Of a stretch of DNA of 17,100 nt, positions 1 to 6,246 are shown one piece after another. The stretch covers positions 5,793-22,892 of the forward strand of contig DFEW01000032.1 in assembly GCA_002369195.1 (NCBI GenBank), in the 5' to 3' direction. Both the position numbers and the translations under genes were made by a program. This DNA is from Christensenella sp. UBA3792 (GTDB lineage: Bacteria > Bacillota > Clostridia > Christensenellales > CAG-138). The notes under the pieces were generated by a model that made no database searches, had not been told where the DNA came from, and saw only the letters and a program-made list of their open reading frames with translations. Numbering within the stretch: position 1 is the first letter of the stretch; every line of letters begins with the position of its first letter.

Positions 1-22
1 TTCGCTGACGCTCAGAATGACA
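1..22. repeat. Partial copy of an interspersed palindromic repeat (one end)
   Basis: The first 22 bases are identical to positions 117-138, the right end of the complete copy that follows. The rest of this copy lies outside the window. The short sequence, with its CATTCTGAGCG / CGCTCAGAATG core, resembles non-coding palindromic repeats common between genes in Clostridia. It holds no credible gene. Confidence 0.7.
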
Positions 23-49
23 AAAGAGCGTGTGATCTTTTCTCTCCGG

Positions 50-138
50 TGTCATCCTGAGGAGCGAAGCGACGAAGGATCTCGGAACGGTGAAGCAATC
101 GAACGTTCAGAGATTCTTCGCTGACGCTCAGAATGACA
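50..138. repeat. MITE-like palindromic intergenic repeat, about 90 bp
   Basis: The left arm starting at 50 (TGTCATCCTGAG...) and the reverse complement of the right arm ending at 138 (TGTCATTCTGAG...) match imperfectly over about 40 bases, including the shared GAAGGATCTC / GAAGAATCTC block and a GAACG block beyond it. The element would fold into a long hairpin as RNA or single-stranded DNA. There is no transposase and no clear target-site duplication. Translating it gives the serine/arginine-rich string often mis-annotated as small proteins, so no gene is called. A MITE-like or REP-like nature is inferred from structure alone. Confidence 0.65.
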
Positions 139-147
139 CAGACAAAC

Positions 148-172
148 AAAGAGCCGCATATCGCGGCTCTTT
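148..172 (-). terminator. Rho-independent terminator after the sirtuin gene
   Basis: Ten-base stem AAAGAGCCGC (148-157) pairs with GCGGCTCTTT (163-172) around the loop ATATC. Read on the minus strand, the stem is followed by TTTGTTTG, giving a moderate U-tract 15 bases after the sirtuin stop codon. On the plus strand it is followed by further T residues, so it may stop transcription in both directions. Confidence 0.8.
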
Positions 173-186
173 TTGTGTTTTCGTTG

Positions 187-1032
187 TTACAGCGCTTCCA
201 GAACCTCCGCAAGATCGGCATTGACGAGAATCGCACGGTCCTCGATCTCTTTCGGACATTCCGCCTCGCCGAAGTTGATGCACACGTAGGTCGCGTTCGG
301 GTTCTGATAGGTCAGCCGCCAGAACGGGTACTTGATGATGCCCGGCGTGTTGGAACCGACGCCGAGCTCGAGGAGCAACAGCTTACCGTCCTTGTGCGCG
401 TTGACAAAATCGGTGTAGCGCGTCGCCGCCTCGTGCCAGCCGTAGTCCTCGACGAACGTGTCGTCGCTTCGGAGGTTCATCGCCATCGGCGCGCCGCACT
501 TGGGACAGCGCGGAATGAGATCGGACGGAACGCGCATGTTCGTCTGCCGCTCGACCATCTTCAAAACAGTTTCTTCGTTGTCGTAGGTGCGGCGGTGGCA
601 CGGCACGGAACACTGCCAAAGCCCGTAATCGCCCTGCGTGTAAAACAGCCGCGTCTTGTCGATGCCCGCCTTTTGGAAGCAGTGGTCGACGTTGGTCGTC
701 AGCACAAAGAAGTCCTTGCCCGCGACGAGCTTCAAAACCTGCGCATAGACGGGCCTGGGCGGGTCCTGATAGCGGTTGATGAAGATGTAGCGGCTCCAGT
801 ATGCCCATTTTTCCTCGGGCGTGCGGAACGGGTAGAACCCGCCCGAATACATGTCACGAAAATGATACTTTGCGATGAAGTCCGAAAAGACCTTCGAGAA
901 CCGTTCGCCGGAATAATCGAAGCCAGCGGCGGTCGAAAGCCCCGCGCCCGCGCCAATCAGCACGGCGTCGGCGTCCGCGATCTTCGCTTTGAGCAGCGCG
1001 GCGAGTTCAGAGGAGACTTCTGTAAATTGCAT
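187..1032 (-). CDS. Class M sirtuin (SirTM), macrodomain-linked protein ADP-ribosyltransferase
   Basis: Predicted 281-residue cytoplasmic sirtuin-fold enzyme. The NAD-binding motif GAGAGLSTAAG is at 27-37, TTNVD at 112-116 (Asn114), and a structural zinc site is formed by Cys141, Cys145, Cys176 and Cys179. The usual catalytic His of deacetylase sirtuins (HG) is replaced by Gln133 in YTQGDYG. Arg188 in the NLRSDD stretch fits the second diagnostic position. This pattern is that of class M sirtuins, which transfer ADP-ribose to a protein rather than deacetylate; in streptococci and staphylococci they modify a lipoylated GcvH-like carrier. The start is ATG 1032, preceded by AAGGAG and overlapping the macrodomain gene by 26 bases, so translation is probably coupled. 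An upstream extension of the frame lies inside the macrodomain gene and is not used. No GcvH-L or LplA2 partner is visible, so the substrate is unknown. Confidence 0.88.
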   Translation of the reverse strand: MQFTEVSSELAALLKAKIADADAVLIGAGAGLSTAAGFDYSGERFSKVFSDFIAKYHFRDMYSGGFYPFRTPEEKWAYWSRYIFINRYQDPPRPVYAQVLKLVAGKDFFVLTTNVDHCFQKAGIDKTRLFYTQGDYGLWQCSVPCHRRTYDNEETVLKMVERQTNMRVPSDLIPRCPKCGAPMAMNLRSDDTFVEDYGWHEAATRYTDFVNAHKDGKLLLLELGVGSNTPGIIKYPFWRLTYQNPNATYVCINFGEAECPKEIEDRAILVNADLAEVLEAL

Positions 1033-1774
1033 GGTCCTGCTCCTTCCAAACGTTGAAAATGACGTCGATTTCACTGCCGGTTTCGGCGGTGTATTTGTCG
1101 ACGGTTTCGATCGCGATCTCGGCGGCGCGGCGGTTCGGAAAACGGAACACGCCGGTCGAAATGCAGCAGAACGCGATGCTCTTGCAGCCGTTTGCCTCAG
1201 CGACGCCGAGACAGCTCCGGTAGCACGAGGCGAGCAGCTTTTCGTGATGCTCGCGCAGCGGTCCGTACACGATCGGCCCAACCGTGTGCACCACGTATGT
1301 CGCGGGAAGGTTAAAGCCGGGGGTCAGCTTCGCCGTGCCGGTGCGTTCCTCGTGTCCCTGCGTGCGCATGATCGTGTTGCAGATGTCGCGCAGCTGCAGT
1401 CCCGCGTAGGTGTGGATCGCGTTGTCGATGCAGCCGTGATTGGGCGAGAAGCAGCCGAGCAGCTGCGCGTTCGCGGCGTTGACGATCGCATCGACTTCGA
1501 GCGTCGTGATGTCGCCCTGCCAGAGATAGCGGTGCGGACGCACGGGCGTCAGATCGCAAAGCCGCGTCACGCCCTTCTCGCGCGTCGCTTCCTGTAAATA
1601 CGCGTCCTGCACGTCCAGAAATTCCCTGCCGATCGGCATCGGCGGACGCACGTTTAAAAGACCGCGCAGCAGCCGCTTCTGTTCGGCTTCGTCCTGCGGG
1701 ATCGCAACGGTATCGTTTTGCCGCTCATCGAGCAACGCCCGAATGAGCCAAATCCTTCGTTCCTGCTGTGTCAT
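1007..1774 (-). CDS. Zinc-dependent macrodomain protein, probable protein-ADP-ribose hydrolase
   Basis: A 255-residue protein. After an N-terminal helical region (about 1-85) comes a macrodomain: GDIT at 87-90, VNAANAQLLG at 98-107, then the insertion GCFSPNHGC, whose Cys108, His113 and Cys115 form the zinc site of the Zn-Macro subfamily, and CISTGVFRFP at about 204-213 for the phosphate loop. Members remove mono-ADP-ribose added by their operon partner SirTM. Length and N-terminus agree with streptococcal and staphylococcal Zn-Macro proteins, supporting ATG 1774 as start. It is the first gene of a two-gene operon with the sirtuin. Its start codon has no Shine-Dalgarno sequence and lies only six bases from a good -10 box, suggesting a leaderless message. 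Family assignment is firm; the in vivo substrate is not known. Confidence 0.9.
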   Translation of the reverse strand: MTQQERRIWLIRALLDERQNDTVAIPQDEAEQKRLLRGLLNVRPPMPIGREFLDVQDAYLQEATREKGVTRLCDLTPVRPHRYLWQGDITTLEVDAIVNAANAQLLGCFSPNHGCIDNAIHTYAGLQLRDICNTIMRTQGHEERTGTAKLTPGFNLPATYVVHTVGPIVYGPLREHHEKLLASCYRSCLGVAEANGCKSIAFCCISTGVFRFPNRRAAEIAIETVDKYTAETGSEIDVIFNVWKEQDHAIYRSLL

Positions 1775-1780
1775 GAAAAA

Positions 1781-1810
1781 AGTATATCACGCGGCGGTTC
1801 GCGTTGTAAA
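1781..1810 (-). promoter_or_regulatory. Sigma-A-type promoter of the macrodomain-sirtuin operon
   Basis: On the minus strand, -35 TTTACA (1805-1810) and -10 TATACT (1781-1786) are separated by 18 bases. Only six bases (TTTTTC) lie between the -10 box and the ATG at 1774, so transcription should begin at or near the start codon. The -35 box sits back to back with the divergent promoter at 1819. Confidence 0.65.
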
Positions 1811-1818
1811 GAAAGAAT

Positions 1819-1847
1819 TTGACAGCGTTTATGCGGCGTGCTATGCT
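1819..1847 (+). promoter_or_regulatory. Sigma-A-type promoter of the coiled-coil protein gene
   Basis: Perfect -35 TTGACA (1819-1824), 17-base spacer, and -10 TATGCT (1842-1847). The inverted repeat ATGCT-GAT-AGCAT (1843-1855) overlaps the -10 box and could be an operator. The ribosome binding site AAAGGGGGG follows just before ATG 1873. Confidence 0.75.
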
Positions 1848-1872
1848 GATAGCATCGAAAGGGGGGACGGTC

Positions 1873-2331
1873 ATGCCTCACAGCTTTTATATGATAAACA
1901 TAAGAAAACGGTTCAATGAATTGGAAGAAGAAACCGCGAAAAGAGGAGTGGTGCTGTCGCGCCAATGCGACCTGCTGCATCGGGAGATCGATACGCTGAA
2001 AGCGGAGATCGCACAGCTCAAAGCCGAGATCGAGCATCTGAATGCACGTTTGGACGGCATTGCACCCGAACGGGAAGTTCCGGAAGAACAGCCCGCAAAA
2101 GCGCCGAAGGCGGAGGAACCGCCCGCAAAAGCACCGAAGGCGGAAGAACCCGCGACGCTTTATACGGTGCTGGCGCATGCGGCGAAGTTTCAGACGGACG
2201 ACGGCATGATCCGCTGTCTCGAACGGGACAAAACCGCGCTGACGGAAGCGGAACAGGCGCAGATCGATGCGATCCTGAAGCTTCCGCAAAACGAGATCCG
2301 CGCGGCGATCGACCGCACCGTAAACGCATAA
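1873..2331 (+). CDS. Hypothetical coiled-coil protein with a PAKAPKAEEP repeat linker
   Basis: I do not recognise this 152-residue protein. Three parts are visible. Residues about 1-65 form a charged helix with heptad-like leucine/isoleucine spacing (EIDTLKAEIAQLKAEIEHL), a probable coiled coil and so perhaps an oligomer. Residues about 72-97 are a low-complexity linker holding a nearly exact tandem repeat, PAKAPKAEEP twice. Residues about 98-152 are a small predicted helical domain ending in QNEIRAAIDRTVNA. No signal peptide or membrane segment is seen, so it is probably cytoplasmic. ATG 1873 is chosen because AAAGGGGGG lies six bases upstream and the promoter at 1819-1847 excludes earlier starts. 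It is transcribed alone, divergently from the macrodomain-sirtuin operon, and ends at a strong terminator. A role alongside that operon is only a guess. Confidence 0.82.
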   Translation: MPHSFYMINIRKRFNELEEETAKRGVVLSRQCDLLHREIDTLKAEIAQLKAEIEHLNARLDGIAPEREVPEEQPAKAPKAEEPPAKAPKAEEPATLYTVLAHAAKFQTDDGMIRCLERDKTALTEAEQAQIDAILKLPQNEIRAAIDRTVNA

Positions 2332-2335
2332 AAAC

Positions 2336-2367
2336 AGACTGTCCGTCAAATGGCGGACAGTCTTTTT
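2336..2367. terminator. Bidirectional Rho-independent terminator
   Basis: Ten-base perfect stem AGACTGTCCG (2336-2345) with CGGACAGTCT (2354-2363), eight-base loop, then a T-run on the plus strand (2363-2367). The minus strand reads GTTTTT after the stem. It lies between the convergent coiled-coil gene (stop 2331) and rubrerythrin (stop 2375) and can serve both. Confidence 0.92.
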
Positions 2368-2374
2368 CGCTTTC

Positions 2375-2911
2375 TCAGTAGTTTTCCGCGTTGACTTCGA
2401 AGTACGACTGCGGATGCGCGCAGGTGGGGCAGATCTCCGGGGCCTTTTCGCCGACGACGATGTGTCCGCAGTTGCGGCATTCCCAGACCTTGACCTCGCT
2501 CTTTTCGAAAACGGCGGCGGTCTCGACGTTACGGAGAAGCGCGCGATAGCGCTCCTCATGGTGCTTTTCGATCGCGGCGACCAGACGGAACTTCCTTGCG
2601 AGCTCCGCAAAGCCCTCTTCCTCGGCGGTCTTTGCAAAGCCCTCGTACATATCGGTCCACTCGTAGTTCTCGCCGTCCGCGGCCGCCTTGAGGTTTTCGG
2701 CGGTGCTGCCGATGCCTTCCAGCTCTTTGAACCACAACTTGGCGTGCTCCTTCTCGTTGTCCGCGGTCTTCAGAAACAGCGCGGCGATCTGCTCAAAGCC
2801 GTCCTTCTTCGCCTTGGACGCGAAGTAGGTGTACTTGTTGCGCGCCTGCGATTCGCCGGCGAATGCGGCGAGCAGGTTCTGTTCGGTTTTGGTTCCGGTA
2901 TACTTGCTCAT
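2375..2911 (-). CDS. rbr: Rubrerythrin
   Basis: A 178-residue non-haem iron peroxidase that reduces hydrogen peroxide to water in the cytoplasm of anaerobes. An N-terminal four-helix ferritin-like domain carries the di-iron ligands: Glu20, Glu53 and His56 in NEKEH, a second Glu in the EEE stretch near 97-99, and Glu115/His118 in IEKHHEERY. The C-terminal rubredoxin-like domain has Cys145-x2-Cys148 and Cys161-x2-Cys164. Length is slightly below the classical 190 residues but both domains are complete. ATG 2911 is preceded by AAGGAGG four bases away. It follows the desulfoferrodoxin gene with a nine-base gap, so the two form an operon: superoxide is reduced to peroxide by the first enzyme, and the peroxide is removed by this one. 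Confidence 0.96.
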   Translation of the reverse strand: MSKYTGTKTEQNLLAAFAGESQARNKYTYFASKAKKDGFEQIAALFLKTADNEKEHAKLWFKELEGIGSTAENLKAAADGENYEWTDMYEGFAKTAEEEGFAELARKFRLVAAIEKHHEERYRALLRNVETAAVFEKSEVKVWECRNCGHIVVGEKAPEICPTCAHPQSYFEVNAENY

Positions 2912-2920
2912 GCGTCCTCC

Positions 2921-3295
2921 TTATGCCTGAAACAGGCTGTGCAGGTTGCAGTACGCATAGACGGCCTCGACCTCGTCGCCTTCGCAAAGGCGGAAGCAGA
3001 CCTCCGGCGCCTGACCGGGTTCGAGCGCTTTGCGCTGATTGCCGAACTTGGTCTTAAGAGAGACCCACTCGATGTAGTGCTCGGGGAGCATCGGATGCGC
3101 GACTGCGCCGACCTTGACCTTGACGACGTCGCCGATCACTTCCACGACGGGCACATGCTTTTCGACAGCGCCGTCGCTCGTGCCGGGGACGATCTCCTTC
3201 ATCGGTTTGCCGCAGCACATGATGGGGCAGGCGGACTTTTTGACGATCGCAACGATCTGTCCGCAGGTTTCACAGCGATAGAACTTCATTTCCAT
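2921..3295 (-). CDS. dfx: Desulfoferrodoxin (2Fe superoxide reductase)
   Basis: A 124-residue superoxide reductase with both iron centres. The N-terminal desulforedoxin domain has Cys8-x2-Cys11 and Cys27-Cys28. The catalytic FeHis4Cys centre is given by His47, His67, His73, Cys116 and His119, and the catalytic Glu45-Lys46 pair sits in EKHVP. It reduces superoxide to hydrogen peroxide without releasing oxygen, normally with rubredoxin as donor. ATG 3295 is preceded by AAAGGAGG eight bases away; the in-frame ATG two codons later is a less likely start. It is the first gene of the pair with rubrerythrin. No convincing promoter was found in the short gap after the upstream terminator, so it may depend on read-through from the phosphoribosyltransferase-like gene. 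Confidence 0.96.
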   Translation of the reverse strand: MEMKFYRCETCGQIVAIVKKSACPIMCCGKPMKEIVPGTSDGAVEKHVPVVEVIGDVVKVKVGAVAHPMLPEHYIEWVSLKTKFGNQRKALEPGQAPEVCFRLCEGDEVEAVYAYCNLHSLFQA

Positions 3296-3321
3296 GAACG
3301 GTACCTCCTTTTTTGAATAAA

Positions 3322-3340
3322 GCGCCCGAAAAACGGGCGC
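3322..3340 (-). terminator. GC-rich hairpin between the PRTase-like gene and dfx, weak terminator or attenuator
   Basis: Seven-base stem GCGCCCG (3322-3328) with CGGGCGC (3334-3340), loop AAAAA. On the minus strand it is followed by TTTATT, a poor U-tract. It lies 15 bases after the phosphoribosyltransferase-like stop and about 26 bases before the dfx start, so incomplete termination could let transcription continue into dfx-rbr. Confidence 0.6.
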
Positions 3341-3355
3341 ATTTTCCGGTTTTCG

Positions 3356-4000
3356 TCAGAAGCTCGAGAAGCCGTAGGTGTTCACCATAGCGTCGAGCTT
3401 TTCACCTTTTTTGCACAGCGGGCATTCGTGCGACGCGATGCTGATGTAGTCGGGCCAGAGATTCTCGGTATCGAAGATCGAGGTGACGGGGTAGCCGCCG
3501 CAGGTCTCGATGTTCGCGATGATCGAGCAGATGCCGACCGTTTCGCCGCCATAGTATTGGATCGCTTCGGTCGCGCCGAGCACGGTATAGCCCGTGGAGA
3601 CGGACGCCGCGAGCACCAGGATATGCTTGCCGCGGATCATCGGGATCGTGTTGTCGCGGAAGATCAGCTGCGAGCCGGTCGTATGTTCGGGCGTGAGCAC
3701 ACAGATCGGGCGGCTCGAATTCATGCTCGTAAAGCTGACCTTGCTCAGCTCGCTTGCCATGCATGCGCCGATGACCTCGGTCCCGTCGAGGCAGAGGATC
3801 GTATCCACGATCGTCGTGCCCTTGAACCGCGCGGCAAGCTGGATCGCCGCTTCGCGCGCCTCGGGCAGACAATACTTGGTCATCGTAAGATCGACGTAAT
3901 AGTTGATGTGGCTGTGGCTGGTCGCAAAGTGTCCCTTTGCAACGCGCAGCGGCAGATTGCTGTTGTTGGGGTTGGGATATTCCCGCATTTGGATCGACAT
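3356..4000 (-). CDS. Orotate-phosphoribosyltransferase-like protein with altered PRPP motif
   Basis: A 214-residue protein resembling the PyrE / type I phosphoribosyltransferase fold. The hydrophobic strand and loop ILVLAASVSTGYT (127-139) aligns with the PRPP-binding motif, normally hydrophobic-DD-x-x-TTG. Here the two acidic residues are Ala131 and Ala132, so ordinary PRPP-dependent catalysis is doubtful. The C-terminal SHECPLCKKGEKL (190-202) matches the CPLCKEG segment seen in several PyrE proteins. It might be a sensor, a regulatory paralogue, or an enzyme with another substrate. ATG 4000 is preceded by AGGAGAGGAG and has its own strong promoter (4040-4068). No pyrimidine gene is adjacent; downstream lie the superoxide and peroxide defence genes. 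The fold is fairly confident, the function is not. Confidence 0.8.
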   Translation of the reverse strand: MSIQMREYPNPNNSNLPLRVAKGHFATSHSHINYYVDLTMTKYCLPEAREAAIQLAARFKGTTIVDTILCLDGTEVIGACMASELSKVSFTSMNSSRPICVLTPEHTTGSQLIFRDNTIPMIRGKHILVLAASVSTGYTVLGATEAIQYYGGETVGICSIIANIETCGGYPVTSIFDTENLWPDYISIASHECPLCKKGEKLDAMVNTYGFSSF

Positions 4001-4039
4001 TCGATTACGCTCCTCTCCTACGCTTTTTTTGCAACCTTT

Positions 4040-4068
4040 ATCATATCAAAAACGGTTGCGGGTGTCAA
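4040..4068 (-). promoter_or_regulatory. Strong sigma-A promoter of the PRTase-like gene
   Basis: On the minus strand, -35 TTGACA (4063-4068), 17-base spacer, -10 TATGAT (4040-4045). A six-base inverted repeat, GCAACC (4031-4036) and GGTTGC (4054-4059), straddles the -10 box and could bind a regulator. The promoter lies between the ccsA stop at 4102 and the gene start at 4000. Confidence 0.85.
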
Positions 4069-4101
4069 CAGAACGATTGAATTTTTATTCGGACCGACGC
4101 A

Positions 4102-4953
4102 TTATTTATAACTGTGCAGGCCCGGCAGCAGCGTATTGACGCCGATATAGGTGAACAGTACGCATAAGAATCCGATGACGCCGACGATCGCGGCGGTCTT
4201 GCCGTTCCAGCCCTTGCGGATGCGCAGGTGCAGATAGACGAGGTAGATCATCCACGTCACGAGCGCCCACGTTTCCTTGGGGTCCCAGCTCCAGTAGCTG
4301 CCCCAGGCGTTCTCCGCCCAGATCGCGCCGATGTTGATCGTCACGGTCAGGAACATCATGCCGAGCGACACGCTGCGGTAGCTGATCACGTCGAGCTTTT
4401 CCTTCTTCGGGATGTGCAGGTCCCAGAACCCGCCTTCCTTCATGCGGTCGCGCAGCAGGAACATGATCGACAGCACGAACGACACGCCGAACGCGCCGTA
4501 AGCGATGATGACCGTGGTAACGTGGATGCCGAGCCAGCTGGAGCGCAGCGCGGGCATGAGGTTGCGGATGCTGTCCGCGCCGCCCGCCGCGATGATCTTC
4601 AGCTCGTTGAGCTTCTGAAGCCCTGCATACAGACCGAGCAGCAGCGTCACGGGAGACGCGAACGCGCCGAGCACGGGGAAACGAAACTTATGGATGAAGA
4701 TCAGACTCACGAGGCACAGTGCCCACGCAAACGCGGTGGCGAACTCGTACTGATTCGCCATCGGCAGGCGTCCCATCGCCACGCCGCGCAGGACGATCGC
4801 CGCCGTATGCACGGTAAGCGCGATCAGTCCGAGGCGCGTCGCAAGCGTTGCAATCGCCTGCTTTTTGACCGCGATGAACAGGAAGAACAGCGCCATGACG
4901 ATCGCGTACAGCGCGAGCGTAATCAAAAACAGAATGCTTTCCGCCTGCATCAT
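4102..4953 (-). CDS. ccsA: Cytochrome c biogenesis protein CcsA/ResC (System II haem transporter and lyase)
   Basis: A 283-residue polytopic membrane protein with roughly eight hydrophobic segments. The haem-binding WWD-type motif WGSYWSWDPKE is at 217-227. Candidate haem-ligand histidines are His49, His144 and His280, the last two in the outward-facing positions flanking the motif. Together with ResB it exports haem and attaches it to CxxCH sites of apocytochromes c outside the membrane. It overlaps the end of resB by four bases (ATGA) and is the last gene of the rnf-nrfA operon. Its only visible client is the adjacent NrfA. No terminator hairpin was seen after the stop. Thiol-reducing partners (CcdA, ResA) are not in this window. 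Confidence 0.95.
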   Translation of the reverse strand: MMQAESILFLITLALYAIVMALFFLFIAVKKQAIATLATRLGLIALTVHTAAIVLRGVAMGRLPMANQYEFATAFAWALCLVSLIFIHKFRFPVLGAFASPVTLLLGLYAGLQKLNELKIIAAGGADSIRNLMPALRSSWLGIHVTTVIIAYGAFGVSFVLSIMFLLRDRMKEGGFWDLHIPKKEKLDVISYRSVSLGMMFLTVTINIGAIWAENAWGSYWSWDPKETWALVTWMIYLVYLHLRIRKGWNGKTAAIVGVIGFLCVLFTYIGVNTLLPGLHSYK

Positions 4954-6209
4954 GCGTCATTCGCCTCCTTTCGCGGCTTTCCGTGCACGGCACGGTCGAA
5001 TTGCTCGGCAAAGAGCGGGGCGAGCTTGCGGCTTCTGCCACAGACCGTCCAGGTGCCGTCCTCCTCGCGCACCGCCCAAACGGTTTCCGGCACGACGTAC
5101 AGCGCGAGGAACAGACCGATCGTGGTCAGCACCGCGCCGATCAGCGCGAGCCATGCGAACGAATCCTTCTTGACGCGCAGCGCCGTGTAGTCGATCGGCT
5201 CGGACAGCGTGATCGTATACGGATCGAGGTCGATGACGCCGCCGGGCGCGATGTAGCTCGCGCCGTTGTGCTGTCCCTGATAGAAGAACAGCACCTGATA
5301 GGCGGGCGTGCCGTAGCGATCCGGCTCATACGCGTTCAGATACAGCGACAGCCCCGGCAGGAAGGAGACCGTCAGCTCCTCGCCGACGCATAGGTCCGCG
5401 CTTTCGAACGGCGCGCCGTTTTCCGCGATCGTGACGCGCGCCGCGTAGCCGGTCGAGGTCTGGTAGAACTTCATGCCGCCGAGCACCGCCGGATGGTTGA
5501 CGCTCGACGTGCCGCTCTGCGTCTCGCCGGTGCGCATGTCGCGCACGGTCAGCGATGCGGTGTACTGCTCGACAAAGCCCTGCTCGTTGCGCGTCGTCTC
5601 GAACCTGTCGATCGTGACCTCGTACGGCGTGCCTTCGATCGGCTTGGTCTGTCCCGGCGTGCCGTAAACGGACGCGGAGAACAGCGTCATCTGTCCGAGC
5701 GCGTAGCCGAGCACGATGAGGATGATGCCGAGATGGCAGATCCACGCGCCCCAAAAACCGGGACGGTTGCGGTACGCAAACAGCGCTTCCTTGCCGTCGA
5801 CACTCGTTTTCTGCGGGTGCGCGTAGTGCAAACGCTTGAAGACCGCGTTCGGGTCCGCGATCCCTTCGGCGCGCACCTGCGGCTCGCCGCGCTGCGCATG
5901 CTCGAAGCTTGCGGCGTTTTTCGTCTCAAGGATCAGCGATTTGACACGCGTGATGTTGCAGAGAAGGACGCTGACGCACAGCAGTCCCGTCAGCACGAGG
6001 AACCACCAGCTGTGGAACACGTCGTCGAGATGGAACGCGAGGATGAGCCCTGCCGTGCGCTCGCTGTACGCGTCGCGGTACACGTCGAACATCTCGCCCT
6101 GCGGGACGAGACTGCCGATCATGCAGGCGATCGCGACGACGACCAGCAGGATGATCGCGAACTTCATGGACGCGATGAATTTGTAGATTTTTTTCAGGAT
6201 TTCCATCAT
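4950..6209 (-). CDS. resB: Cytochrome c biogenesis protein ResB/Ccs1
   Basis: About 419 residues when read from ATG 6209. Hydrophobic segments lie near 16-37, 66-85, 151-174 and 355-378, with a large extracytoplasmic domain between the third and fourth, as in the ResB family. His66 (VFHSWWF) and His159 (WICHLGI) are candidate haem ligands. The protein is shorter than the roughly 540-residue Bacillus ResB but the topology is intact. It forms the System II haem-attachment complex with CcsA, whose start it overlaps. The start is uncertain: two adjacent ATGs (6209, 6206) lack a Shine-Dalgarno sequence, and the only upstream alternative is TTG 6233 inside a hairpin. Its place directly after nrfA suggests a role in maturing that five-haem protein. 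Wolinella offers a precedent, where a dedicated CcsBA-type lyase (NrfI) serves the CxxCK haem of NrfA. Confidence 0.93.
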   Translation of the reverse strand: MMEILKKIYKFIASMKFAIILLVVVAIACMIGSLVPQGEMFDVYRDAYSERTAGLILAFHLDDVFHSWWFLVLTGLLCVSVLLCNITRVKSLILETKNAASFEHAQRGEPQVRAEGIADPNAVFKRLHYAHPQKTSVDGKEALFAYRNRPGFWGAWICHLGIILIVLGYALGQMTLFSASVYGTPGQTKPIEGTPYEVTIDRFETTRNEQGFVEQYTASLTVRDMRTGETQSGTSSVNHPAVLGGMKFYQTSTGYAARVTIAENGAPFESADLCVGEELTVSFLPGLSLYLNAYEPDRYGTPAYQVLFFYQGQHNGASYIAPGGVIDLDPYTITLSEPIDYTALRVKKDSFAWLALIGAVLTTIGLFLALYVVPETVWAVREEDGTWTVCGRSRKLAPLFAEQFDRAVHGKPRKEANDA

Positions 6210-6218
6210 TTGAAAGAA

Positions 6219-6246
6219 TGCGGCAGGGGACAAAGCCCTTGCCGCA
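6219..6246 (-). promoter_or_regulatory. Intercistronic hairpin between nrfA and resB
   Basis: TGCGGCAGGG (6219-6228) pairs with CCCTTGCCGCA (6236-6246, one bulge) around a seven-base loop. In the minus-strand transcript it comes 18 bases after the nrfA stop and is followed by only a broken T-run (TTCTTTC). It could be a partial terminator or a 3'-end stabiliser that lowers resB-ccsA expression relative to the genes upstream. Confidence 0.65.

Noticed and set aside
12..236. Small minus-strand protein at the left edge
   Set aside because: It is a translation of the palindromic repeat plus the sirtuin terminator, a well-known kind of spurious call.
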